NCBI RefSeq assembly: GCF_031453675.1
Contig: NZ_JAVIZX010000001.1
Location: 434,001 to 498,000 of the forward strand
DNA from: Paracidovorax wautersii
GTDB taxonomy: Bacteria; Pseudomonadota; Gammaproteobacteria; Burkholderiales; Burkholderiaceae_C
DNA length: 64,000 bases
Direction: 5' to 3'
Shown here: positions 16,014 to 24,068 of the stretch, piece after piece
Position numbering within the stretch: the first letter of the stretch is position 1
How the letters are laid out: the number at the start of each line of letters is the position of its first letter
Made by a program: the position numbers and the translations under genes
The notes under the pieces: model-generated
What the model saw: the letters and a program-made list of their open reading frames with translations, nothing else
What the model was told of the DNA's origin: nothing
Database searches by the model: none

Positions 16014-17936
16014 TTGAACGTATTGCGCCCCTTTGCCAGACGCGGGGTGCCGGCCCGCTGGCCGGCGCTGCTGCTCCTCTGCGGCCTGCTCGCCCTGCAG
16101 GGTTGCAGCCTGCTCCCCGGCTCCCGTGACAAAAGCACCGAAGAAGCTGCGACAGCGGAAACCGACGGCACCCTGCAGACCGATGCCGGCCCGGCCAGCG
16201 GCCCGGACGCCTTCACGCTCGAAGTGAAAGCGCCCGACGCCATCCGCGAGCACCTCAGCCGCCACATGGAGCTGCAGCGCTTTCGCAAGCTGCCCGACCT
16301 GCAGGCCACCGAGCTCTCCCGCCTCCTGGGCGCGGCCGACGCCAATGCGCGCGACCTGCTCGGCACGCTGGGCTACTTCAGCCCCACCATCACCATCGAG
16401 ATGCGCGACGTGCAGGAGGCAGACCGCCCACCGCACACCATCACCGTGACCGTGGAGCCCGGGCCGCAGACCAAGGTCGCCAGTGCCGACATCCGCTTCA
16501 CCGGCGATACGGCCGAGGCGCCGGAGTTCGCGCGCCGCAAGGCCCGCATCCAGCGCGACTGGTCGCTGCAGCCCGGCCAGCCCTTCACGCAGTCGGGCTG
16601 GGACGGCGCCAAATCGCAGGGACTGCGCCAGCTGCAGGCCACGCGCTACCCCACGGCCAGCATCGCCAACAGCCGCGCCGAGATCGACGCCGACGCCAAC
16701 CAGGCCAAGCTGGACGTGACCTACGCGCCCGGCCCGCCGTACCGCTTCGGCGCGCTGCGCGTGCAGGGCAGCACCCGCTACGACCCGGACGGCGCCCGCC
16801 GCATCGCCCGCCTGCCGGAAGGCGCCGACTACAGCGAGTCGCAGTTGCTCGACGCCCAGCAGCGCCTGGCCAGCAGCGGCTATTACGACGCGGTGTTCCT
16901 CACCATCGACACGCAGGCCGGCGTGGACCCGCAGGCTGCGCCGGTGATCGCCCAAGTGCGCGAGGCGCCGCTGCAGAAGGCCGTGTTCGGGGTCGGCATC
17001 TCCACCGACAGCGGCCCGCGCCTCAGCCTGGACCACATCCACAACCGCCTGCCGGGCATCGGCTGGCGCGCGGTGAGCAAGCTCTCGGTCGACCGCAAGA
17101 ACAAGCTGGCCTCGACCGAATGGACGGCCCTGCCCGGCGAGAACGGCTGGCGCTGGTTCACCGGCGCGCAGCTGCAGCGCGAGACCACCGGCAGCTACGA
17201 GGTCAACAGCACCCAGCTGCGTGGCGGGCGCAACAAGAGCACCGACCACATCGACCGCAGCTATTTCCTGCAGTACGACACGTCGGCCAACCAGGGTACC
17301 GATCCGCCGCCCTCCAGTGCCGCCATCAGCGCCAACTACGGCTGGACGGGGCGCTACTTCAACAACAACACCGCCCCCACGCGCGGCTACGGCATTGCGG
17401 CCGAGGTGGGCGTGGGCACCACGCTGCGGCCCGAGCGCGATCCGTTCGTGCGCACCCGGCTGCGCTGGCAATCGTTCATCGCCACCGGCCGGGTGGACAT
17501 GGGCGAAGGCATCCGGCGCAGCAGCCGCGTGGCGCTGCGCGCCGAAGGCGGCGCCGTGTTCGCCCGCGACGGCGCGGACATTCCGGCCAACCTGCTGTTC
17601 ATCACCGGCGGCGACACCACCGTGCGCGGCTACGGCTATCGCAAGATCGGTGCACGCACCGACAACGACACGCTGTACGGCGGGCGCTACCTCGCGGTGG
17701 CCAGCGCCGAGTGGCAGCGTCCCATCACCCTGCGCGGCAACCGCACCGATTTCGAGAGCGCCGTGTTCATCGACGCCGGCGCGGTGGCCGACAAGCCGGG
17801 CGACCTGGAGCCCCGCGTGGGCGTGGGCGCCGGCCTGCGCTGGGCCAGCCCGGTCGGTCCGCTGCAGGCGGACGTGGCGTATGGCGTCAAGAGCCAGGAG
17901 GTGCGCCTGCACCTGCGCCTGGGCTTCAGCTTCTGA
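16014..17936 (+). CDS. tamA: TamA-like outer-membrane assembly protein (possible lipoprotein)
   Basis: 640 residues of the BamA/TamA superfamily. POTRA-type repeats occupy about residues 75-335. A 16-strand barrel domain begins near 340 and ends with the C-terminal beta-signal HLRLGFSF. GGDTTVRGYGYRKIG is the conserved RGY lock in the barrel. With its partner TamB in the next gene it moves proteins or lipids to the outer membrane. The N-terminus has LLLCGLLALQGC, a good lipobox with Cys31, which is not typical of enterobacterial TamA. The start is a TTG; no better start lies nearby. A six-base gap separates it from tamB. Confidence 0.9.
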   Translation: MNVLRPFARRGVPARWPALLLLCGLLALQGCSLLPGSRDKSTEEAATAETDGTLQTDAGPASGPDAFTLEVKAPDAIREHLSRHMELQRFRKLPDLQATELSRLLGAADANARDLLGTLGYFSPTITIEMRDVQEADRPPHTITVTVEPGPQTKVASADIRFTGDTAEAPEFARRKARIQRDWSLQPGQPFTQSGWDGAKSQGLRQLQATRYPTASIANSRAEIDADANQAKLDVTYAPGPPYRFGALRVQGSTRYDPDGARRIARLPEGADYSESQLLDAQQRLASSGYYDAVFLTIDTQAGVDPQAAPVIAQVREAPLQKAVFGVGISTDSGPRLSLDHIHNRLPGIGWRAVSKLSVDRKNKLASTEWTALPGENGWRWFTGAQLQRETTGSYEVNSTQLRGGRNKSTDHIDRSYFLQYDTSANQGTDPPPSSAAISANYGWTGRYFNNNTAPTRGYGIAAEVGVGTTLRPERDPFVRTRLRWQSFIATGRVDMGEGIRRSSRVALRAEGGAVFARDGADIPANLLFITGGDTTVRGYGYRKIGARTDNDTLYGGRYLAVASAEWQRPITLRGNRTDFESAVFIDAGAVADKPGDLEPRVGVGAGLRWASPVGPLQADVAYGVKSQEVRLHLRLGFSF

Positions 17937-17942
17937 TCGGCC

Positions 17943-20900
17943 ATGGCGACCCATCACACCCCTGACCCGTACGCCGCCGCCGTGGCCCCCCAGCCGGTGC
18001 CGCGGCGCCGGCGCGGCTGGCGCATCGCGCTGTGGAGCGTGGCCGCCGTCTTCGCGCTGCTGTTCCTGCTGCTGGGCGCCGCCTGGTGGTGGGCCGGTGG
18101 CAACCAGTCGCTGGCCGCCACGCTGACGCGCGTGGCGATGTACCTGCCCGCGGGGCAGACGCTGGAGACGCGCGACGTGAGCGGATCGCTGCGCGCAGGC
18201 GGCCGCATCGGCTGGCTGCGCTGGAGCAGCCCGTCCCTGGCCGTGGAAGTGCAGGACGCCCGCATCGGCTGGCACCTGGGCCCGCTGCTGCAGCGCAAGA
18301 TCGAGCTGGGCGAGGTGCATGCCACCCGCGTGCTGATCACGCCGCAGGCGAACGCACCCACCAGCACCGAACCCACGCAGCCGCTGGAGAAACTGCGCCT
18401 GCCCGTGCAGGTGGAATTGCCGTTCCGCGCGGACGAGATCGTGTGGGCCGCCGGCAGCAACCCGGTCGCCGTTCACCAGCTGGCCGGCACGTACCGCTAT
18501 AACGGCACGCAACACGAACTGGTGGTGGAGAACCTCGACTGGGCGCAGGGCCGCTACGCCGGCCGCGTGCAGCTGGACGCGCAGGCCCCCATGGCCTTGC
18601 AGGCCACACTGAACGGCCTGGTGCGCACGCCGCCGCCGTCCGGCGAGGGCGACGAGATCGAAGCCAAGGCGCACGCCACCCTCCAGGGCACGCTCGCTAC
18701 CGCCGCGGCCCGCCTGCAGCTGCAGGCGCAGATCGAGGCGGCACCGTTGTCTGCCGCCCAGACGCAGCCTCCCGCATCGGCGGCTGCGTCCAGGCCCCAG
18801 GCCCCTGCCGACAGGGCCTCGCGGCCAGCCGCCGCCGCAGCGCGCAAGGCCTCCGCAGCCGCGGTCCCGGCGGAACCCATGCGCGCCGATGTACAGGCGG
18901 AGATCGCGCCGTGGGCGCCGCAGCCGCTGCTGCAGGCGCGCGCCGCCCTGCAATCGGTCAACCTGGCGGCCCTGTGGCCGCAGGCCCCGGTGACCCAGCT
19001 GAGCGGCGAGGTGAACGCGCAGCCCACGGTGGCCACAGCCACCCCTCCGGCACCGGCACCGGCACCGGCACCGGCACCGGCACCGGCACCGGCACCGGCA
19101 CCTGCACCTGCACCTGCACCTGCACCGGCACCTGCACCGGCAGCCACCGCTGCCTCCACGCCCGCGTCCTCTGCGCAGACCACCGCGGCCCCGGCGGGTA
19201 CGCCGCCCGCCCAGGGCTGGGACATCTCCGCCCAACTGCGCAACGCCGTGCCCGGCCCCTGGGACCGCCAGCGCCTGCCTGTGGACGAGCTGCAGGCCCA
19301 GGCCGCCTTCGACGGCGCGCGCTGGACGGTGCCCCAGGCCCAAGTGCGCGTGGGCCAAGGCAGCGTGGCGCTGCAGGGCGCCTTCACGCCCGCCACGCGG
19401 GCCCTGCAGGGCAGCGCCACGGTGCGCGCGCTGCGCCCGGATCTGCTCTACAGCCGCCTGGACAGCGCACCATTGAACGGCAAGGCCCAGGCCGAAGGCA
19501 GCGCGGACGGTGCGGTGCGCTTCACGGCCGACATCGGCAGTGCGGGCGCCGGCCGCCGGTCCGCTGGAGGCACGGTCTCGGCGCTGCGGCTGGACCGGCT
19601 GGTGGCCGACGGCAGCTGGCGCGGCGAGCAGCTCACGCTGGCGCGGCTGCAGCTGTCGGCCCTGCAGGCCGAGGTGCAGGCCCGCCAGCTGCGCATCGGT
19701 CTGGACGAGCCTTCCGCCCAAGGGCAGCTGCAGGCCACGGTGCCGGGCGCCACACTGCAGGTGGACGGCCAGATGGCGGCCCGCGCGGGCAACGGCTCGC
19801 TGGACCTGCGCCTGGCCGATGCACAGCGTGTACAGCGTTGGATCGAATCCCTGCCTGGCCTGCAGTCGGCGCTGAAGGGCATCACGCTGCAGGGCAATGC
19901 CCAGCTGCAGACCCGCTGGAACGGCGGCTGGCAAGACCTGCAGCGCCAGCTGCACGCCGCCGGCCTGCTGGCCGGGCCAGCGCCTGCAGCCACGGGGCCT
20001 GCCGGCCGGTTCGACCTGCAGGCCCGCCTGAGCACACAGCGCCTGCAGGCCGATCTGCCTCCGCGCCCGGGCGGCGCCACGGGCCCGATGACCATCGAGC
20101 TGCGCGACGTGCGCGCGGAACTCGCCGGCTCCGTGGCCCAGGCCACCCTGGCCTGGGACGGCGAAGTGCGCCAGGGCGGCCAGCGCGCCACGCTGCAGGC
20201 CCGCGCCACGGCGGGCAGCACCGCTCCGGGCCAATGGCGCGCGCAGATCGACACGCTCAAGCTGCTGGCCCTGCTGGACCAGCGACCCGGCCCGTGGACG
20301 GTGCAGCTCACGCAGCCGCTCAGCCTCACCGCGCGCCTGGCGCCGTCGCTGCTGGTGGAAACCTCCGCCGGCCAGGCCACCGTGGCCGGCCCCAAGCCGG
20401 GCCAGGCCACGCTGCGCTGGCAGCCCGTGCGCTACGCACAGACCGCGCAGGGCGCCATGCAATTGCGCACCCAGGGCGAGCTGCAGGGCCTGCCCACCGC
20501 GTGGGCGGACGCCTTCATGGCCGATGGCGAGCAGGCCCTGCAGCGCCTGGGCCTGGGCGGCAACCTGATCCTGGACGGCCAGTGGGACGTCGATGCCGGC
20601 GACACGCTGCGCGCCCGCGCCAGCCTGCGCCGTGTGGATGGCGACCTGCGCGTGCTGGCCGGCGAACTGCCGCCCACCACGGTCGTGCAAAGCAGCGGCC
20701 AGGGCGCCGCGGAAGGCGCGCCCAAGGCAGCGGCCAGCACCCCGGGCACGCCCGCCGGCGTGCGCCAGGCCGAGGTGCAGATCGAGGCCGAGGGCGATGC
20801 CGTGCGCGCCCGCGTGCTGTGGGACAGCGAGCGCGCCGGCCGCGTGCAGGCCGAAGGCAGCACCCGCCTGGCCCGCGCCGACGGCGGCTGGCGGTGGCCG

Positions 20901-22304
20901 GCCGACGCGCCGCTGGCGGCCACCGCCCGCGCGCAGCTGCCGGATGTCGGCGTCTGGTCGGCCCTGGCGCCGCCGGGCTGGCGCGTCAAGGGCACGTTGC
21001 AGGCCGACGTGGCGCTGTCGGGCACCCGCACCGCGCCCCGCTGGAGCGGCACGCTGGGCGCCGACCAGATGGCCGTGCGCTCGCTGCTGGACGGCGTGGA
21101 CCTGCGCGACGGCCGCCTGCGCGCCACGTTGCAGGGCGACCGGCTGGAGATCACCGAGTTCCGCGTCAACGGCGGCCAGGGCAGCCGGGCCCGCATCGCC
21201 GGCTTCAGCGGCAACCGCACGGCCGCGCCGCACAGCGGCGGCACGCTCACGGGCACCGGCCAGGTGTCTTGGGCCGGGGCCGGCCAGGCGGGCGGCTCTT
21301 CTTCCGGCATCGCCATGGATTTCAACGCCGAAGCGCGCGCCCTGCAGGTGCTGGTGCGCGCCGACCGGCAGGTCAGCGTATCGGGCAACCTGCAGGCGCG
21401 CCTGCAGGGCGGCCAGTTCACGCTGCGCGGCAAGCTCACCACCGACCGCGCCACCATCATCCTCCCCGAGGCCGGAGCGCCCACGCTGGGCTCCGACGTG
21501 GTGGTGCGCTCGGCCGCCAAGGACCGAGAGGCCGCGCAAAAAACCCAGCAGGCCGCCCAGGCCGCCGGCCGGGTGGAAGCCGCCAAGCCGCCGGACATCG
21601 CCGTCACCCTCAATCTGGGCGACGACTTCGCGCTGCAGGGCTACGGCATCACGACCCGCCTGACCGGCGAGCTGGAGCTGCGCGGCGCCAGCGTGGCCGG
21701 CGGCCCGCCGCGCGTGACCGGCGAGGTGCGCACCGTGGAAGGCCGCTACCGGGCCTGGGGCCAGTCGCTGAACGTGGAGACCGGCCTGCTCCGCTTCAAC
21801 GGACCGTACGACAACCCGGCGCTGGACGTGCTGGCCATCCGCCCCAACATCAGCGTGCGCGCAGGCGTGCAGGTTTCCGGGTCGGCCAAGGCGCCGCGCG
21901 TGGCGCTTTATTCCGACCCCGACCTGCCGGATGCAGAGAAGCTCTCGTGGGTGGTGCTGGGCCGCAGTGCCGCCGCGGGCGGGGCCGAAGCGGCGCTGCT
22001 GCAACAGGCCGCGCTGGCGCTGCTGGGCGGCAACGGCGACAGCGGCGCGGGCAACTTCGCGCGGCGCGTGGGGCTGGACGAGATCGGCTTCCGCGGACCG
22101 GGCAGCGGCGAGGACGCCAGCGCCGCGGCGCTCACGTTCGGCAAGCGGCTGTCCAAGGACCTGTACCTGACCTACGAGCGCAGCCTGTCGGGCGCGCTGG
22201 GCACCATCTACATCTTCTACGACCTGTCGCAGCGCCTCACACTGCGGGGCCAGACCGGGGTGCAGAGCGCGGTGGACCTGATCTACACCCTGCGCTACGA
22301 CTGA
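17943..22304 (+). CDS. tamB: Translocation and assembly module protein TamB
   Basis: 1453 residues. A single N-terminal transmembrane helix (about 26-50, LWSVAAVFALLFLLLGAAWW) anchors it in the inner membrane. The long remainder is the repetitive beta-strand (taco-like groove) architecture of AsmA-like/TamB proteins. The conserved C-terminal DUF490 region carries NLGDDFALQGYGITTRLTG, LRFNGPYDNPALDVLAIRP, a PDAEKLSWVVLGR block and the ending QSAVDLIYTLRYD. TamB bridges the two membranes and pairs with TamA. An Ala-Pro tract near residues 369-400 interrupts the strand-rich region. Confidence 0.93.
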   Translation: MATHHTPDPYAAAVAPQPVPRRRRGWRIALWSVAAVFALLFLLLGAAWWWAGGNQSLAATLTRVAMYLPAGQTLETRDVSGSLRAGGRIGWLRWSSPSLAVEVQDARIGWHLGPLLQRKIELGEVHATRVLITPQANAPTSTEPTQPLEKLRLPVQVELPFRADEIVWAAGSNPVAVHQLAGTYRYNGTQHELVVENLDWAQGRYAGRVQLDAQAPMALQATLNGLVRTPPPSGEGDEIEAKAHATLQGTLATAAARLQLQAQIEAAPLSAAQTQPPASAAASRPQAPADRASRPAAAAARKASAAAVPAEPMRADVQAEIAPWAPQPLLQARAALQSVNLAALWPQAPVTQLSGEVNAQPTVATATPPAPAPAPAPAPAPAPAPAPAPAPAPAPAPAPAATAASTPASSAQTTAAPAGTPPAQGWDISAQLRNAVPGPWDRQRLPVDELQAQAAFDGARWTVPQAQVRVGQGSVALQGAFTPATRALQGSATVRALRPDLLYSRLDSAPLNGKAQAEGSADGAVRFTADIGSAGAGRRSAGGTVSALRLDRLVADGSWRGEQLTLARLQLSALQAEVQARQLRIGLDEPSAQGQLQATVPGATLQVDGQMAARAGNGSLDLRLADAQRVQRWIESLPGLQSALKGITLQGNAQLQTRWNGGWQDLQRQLHAAGLLAGPAPAATGPAGRFDLQARLSTQRLQADLPPRPGGATGPMTIELRDVRAELAGSVAQATLAWDGEVRQGGQRATLQARATAGSTAPGQWRAQIDTLKLLALLDQRPGPWTVQLTQPLSLTARLAPSLLVETSAGQATVAGPKPGQATLRWQPVRYAQTAQGAMQLRTQGELQGLPTAWADAFMADGEQALQRLGLGGNLILDGQWDVDAGDTLRARASLRRVDGDLRVLAGELPPTTVVQSSGQGAAEGAPKAAASTPGTPAGVRQAEVQIEAEGDAVRARVLWDSERAGRVQAEGSTRLARADGGWRWPADAPLAATARAQLPDVGVWSALAPPGWRVKGTLQADVALSGTRTAPRWSGTLGADQMAVRSLLDGVDLRDGRLRATLQGDRLEITEFRVNGGQGSRARIAGFSGNRTAAPHSGGTLTGTGQVSWAGAGQAGGSSSGIAMDFNAEARALQVLVRADRQVSVSGNLQARLQGGQFTLRGKLTTDRATIILPEAGAPTLGSDVVVRSAAKDREAAQKTQQAAQAAGRVEAAKPPDIAVTLNLGDDFALQGYGITTRLTGELELRGASVAGGPPRVTGEVRTVEGRYRAWGQSLNVETGLLRFNGPYDNPALDVLAIRPNISVRAGVQVSGSAKAPRVALYSDPDLPDAEKLSWVVLGRSAAAGGAEAALLQQAALALLGGNGDSGAGNFARRVGLDEIGFRGPGSGEDASAAALTFGKRLSKDLYLTYERSLSGALGTIYIFYDLSQRLTLRGQTGVQSAVDLIYTLRYD
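19047..19142 (+). repeat. Hexanucleotide repeat (CCGGCA/CCTGCA)16 inside tamB
   Basis: Sixteen consecutive six-base units, eleven CCGGCA or close and five CCTGCA, encode a (Pro-Ala)16 tract at residues 369-400. Changes of unit number would preserve the frame and alter linker length only. Confidence 0.9.
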
Positions 22305-22330
22305 CATCGCGCGGGTGCCGGAATCTGAAG

Positions 22331-22390
22331 CCTTTTCGGCCTCCAGCGACCGTCCACACTGCGCAAGCAGCTATTCAAACAATAGCAAAT
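22331..22390 (-). repeat. GATAGCTGC palindromic repeat, degenerate copy after tamB
   Basis: On the minus strand it reads TTTGCTATTG, then AATAGCTGCTTGCGCA, a diverged loop, and CGCTGGAGGCCGAAAAGG. The core stem is largely lost while the outer arms are kept. It lies between the convergent tamB and GAF-domain genes. Confidence 0.7.
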
Positions 22391-22436
22391 CAGGGCATGG
22401 TGCAAAGGCGGCTGGCGCTTCGCAGTGCCTGTCTTT

Positions 22437-22925
22437 TCAGGCCGCCGGGTGGGCCTCGGCGCGCAGGTGGCGCACGTAGGGAAAGAGCATCTTGCCCGCC
22501 GCTTCCAACAGCTCGAACTGCCCGGCCGGCAACTCGCGCCCGACCATGTCGAAGTGGCACAGGGTGCCGAACAGCCCGCCGGCGTTGTCCGCCACGGGAA
22601 CCCCGTGGTAGGACAGCACCACGCCCTGGTAGCGGTGTCCGTCGAGCAGCGGCTCGCGGGCCGTGTCGCTGGTGAGGAAGCAGCCGTCGCGCAGGACGAA
22701 CTGGCAGAAGCTGTCTTCCAGCTGCACCACCGCCAATTCGTCGGGCCGCACAGCCTCTTCCTTGTCGACCAGAAAGACGTTGTGCAGCGCGTCGCCCCGC
22801 AGCCGGTAGACACCGGTGTAGCGGTGGGGCACAGCCGCGTTAAGCGCGGCCAGGCCGGCTTCGAGGCCTTGTTCGGCCAAGGAGGCGCGCAGCTGGCGGG
22901 GGGTGAGGTCGCGGGGGGCGTACAT
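22437..22925 (-). CDS. GAF domain-containing protein
   Basis: 162 residues, essentially one GAF-like sensor domain from about residue 25 to 150: YTGVYRLRGDALHNVFLVD, the DSFCQFVLRDGCFLTSDTA segment and YHGVPVADNAGGLFGTLCHFD. There is no output domain, so it may be a free-standing ligand or redox sensor (three or four cysteines are present). ATG 22925 begins the helical MYAPRDLTPRQLRASLAEQG segment; an upstream extension through the promoter is less likely. It is convergent with tamB and divergent from the tRNA gene. Confidence 0.75.
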   Translation of the reverse strand: MYAPRDLTPRQLRASLAEQGLEAGLAALNAAVPHRYTGVYRLRGDALHNVFLVDKEEAVRPDELAVVQLEDSFCQFVLRDGCFLTSDTAREPLLDGHRYQGVVLSYHGVPVADNAGGLFGTLCHFDMVGRELPAGQFELLEAAGKMLFPYVRHLRAEAHPAA

Positions 22926-22984
22926 AAGCTGCCCAGTGTAGAACCAGTTTGCAACCGGGCGTAAGTCGGACAAAGCCGGCACCT

Positions 22985-22990
22985 TACAAT
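22985..22990 (+). promoter_or_regulatory. -10 element of the tRNA-Arg gene
   Basis: TACAAT lies eight bases before the mature 5' end of the tRNA, giving a local reference for what a strong -10 looks like in this genome. Confidence 0.6.
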
Positions 22991-22998
22991 CGCTGGCT

Positions 22999-23073
22999 CT
23001 CCTCATAGTTCAATGGATAGAACGAGTGCCTCCTAAGCGCTAGATGCAGGTTCGATTCCTGCTGAGGGGACCA
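22999..23073 (+). tRNA. tRNA-Arg (anticodon CCU)
   Basis: 75 nucleotides including an encoded CCA. The acceptor stem CTCCTCA pairs with TGAGGGG (one U-G pair), the anticodon stem is AGTGC/GCGCT around the loop CTCCTAA (anticodon CCT, reading AGG), and the T arm is GCAGG-TTCGATT-CCTGC. The D arm GTTCAATGGATAGAAC is standard. No integrase or direct repeat of its 3' end is seen nearby, so it is not occupied as an attachment site here. Confidence 0.97.
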
Positions 23074-23110
23074 CCCTGGCGCGGCCTCCTTCTTGGCCCG
23101 CGCAGACATG

Positions 23111-23136
23111 AAAAAGCCCGCTCCTGCGGGCTTTTT
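23111..23136. terminator. Bidirectional terminator after tRNA-Arg
   Basis: AAAAAGCCCGC, loop TCCT, GCGGGCTTTTT. The stem is seven pairs with an A/T tract on both sides, so it can end both the tRNA transcript and the leftward small membrane protein gene. Confidence 0.88.
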
Positions 23137-23189
23137 GCTGGGCGCTTGGCCCGCGACCCCATCACGGGGCGGCGGCCGGTGCCACGTTC

Positions 23190-23465
23190 CTACTGGCGCA
23201 CCACGGCGCCCTGCGAGGCCTGGCCGTTCAACGAGGGGGCCGATTGCGCTCCACCCGTTACCGCCTGTGGCGCGGCGATGCTGGTCTGTGCCACGGTGGC
23301 GGGCCGCCACGTGGGCTGGTTCATCTTGAAGAAGACGACGGCCGAGACCGCCAGGATGGCCACCAGGGCGGCGATCCAGAAAACGCGCAGGTCGCCATGG
23401 CCCAGTTCGGGATCCGTGCTTTCCATGCCGGAACGGATGTCGGCAGAGTACTGTGACGTGTTCAT
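23190..23465 (-). CDS. Small hypothetical membrane protein (91 residues)
   Basis: Starts MNTSQYSADIRSGMES, a polar N-terminus, then one transmembrane helix (FWIAALVAILAVSAVVFF, about 30-47) and a polar, serine/alanine/glutamine-rich tail of about 40 residues. This is a bitopic membrane protein with the tail probably in the periplasm. I do not recognise the family. It is followed by the terminator shared with the tRNA gene. A second, even smaller membrane protein gene lies upstream. Confidence 0.6.
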   Translation of the reverse strand: MNTSQYSADIRSGMESTDPELGHGDLRVFWIAALVAILAVSAVVFFKMNQPTWRPATVAQTSIAAPQAVTGGAQSAPSLNGQASQGAVVRQ

Positions 23466-23583
23466 GATGGTTACGCTCCGAGCTCTTTTGAACCATGAAG
23501 TTACCGTTGCGCCGCAGGCCGCGCTGTCGGACAAGTACGCATCGCGTCCTGCACCAAGCTACTAACTGGCTTAGGAAGCGAAT

Positions 23584-23606
23584 GCAGTACCGGGCAGCGG
23601 TACTGC
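23584..23606 (-). other. Intercistronic hairpin between two small membrane protein genes
   Basis: GCAGTACC, seven-base loop, GGTACTGC. Perfect eight-base stem just after the stop of the 44-residue gene. No T run follows, so attenuation or mRNA protection is more likely than full termination. Confidence 0.45.
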
Positions 23607-23613
23607 CAACGCC

Positions 23614-23748
23614 TTACCAGGGGAAGAAGATGGCCACGGCCAGGAAGGCGGCCACGATGCCGCCAATCCACAGCATGCGGTGGTTGGCGTAGCCGTTGCG
23701 GCCGGACGAGGTCGGCACGGCGCCGGAGGTGTTTTTCGAGGGGTTCAT
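23614..23748 (-). CDS. Very small hypothetical membrane protein (44 residues)
   Basis: Reads MNPSKNTSGAVPTSSGRNG, then a single hydrophobic helix LWIGGIVAAFLAVAIFFPW at the C-terminus. GGAAAGAGA stands about seven bases before the ATG, which supports translation. The helix resembles that of the neighbouring 91-residue protein in position and composition. Function is unknown; tail-anchored peptides of this size often modulate membrane complexes, but nothing here points to a partner. Confidence 0.55.
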   Translation of the reverse strand: MNPSKNTSGAVPTSSGRNGYANHRMLWIGGIVAAFLAVAIFFPW

Positions 23749-24068
23749 GGCAGTCTCTTTCCAAGGGGGGACAGTGAGCCCGTACGATAGGCGCCCCGCC
23801 GCAGGCAGCGCGTCGGACAAGCGCCGGTCGCCGGGCCGGAACCCATCCATGGGAGACCCGCGCCCCACGGCGCTTTCGGCGTCGGCAGACGCCCTGCGGC
23901 GCGCTTGCCAAGCGCCGCGCACCGGGTTTGCGGCCTGCGGGCTGGAGCAAGACGCCCGGTGTCCCCCCCCCGCCCCGACATCACAGCGGCACTGCCCTGG
24001 CAAACCCAGCGGCAGCCCCCTCGGGCCGGGGCCGCACAGGCACCGGCAGGGCCGTACCGCGGAACGGC
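23749..24068. other. 320-bp stretch without a gene
   Basis: Very GC-rich sequence between the 44-residue gene and the cardiolipin-synthase-like gene, including a ten-C run near 23963. I see no recognisable protein, RNA, repeat copy or convincing terminator. It should contain the promoter for the small membrane protein genes and the 3' end of the degP/two-component transcript. Confidence 0.5.

Noticed and set aside
15780-22307. A very long open frame (over 2000 codons) on the minus strand opposite the VWA, tamA and tamB genes
   Set aside because: It has no recognisable domain, is alanine/glycine/arginine/histidine-rich, and comes from the codon bias of the genes on the other strand.
22999-23073. 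tRNA-Arg as an integration site of a mobile element
   Set aside because: No integrase, no duplicated tRNA 3' end and no change in composition nearby.
23749-24068. A coding region continuing from the 44-residue gene through this gap
   Set aside because: The frame is open but low-complexity and has no family resemblance; the internal ATG at 23748 has a good ribosome binding site.
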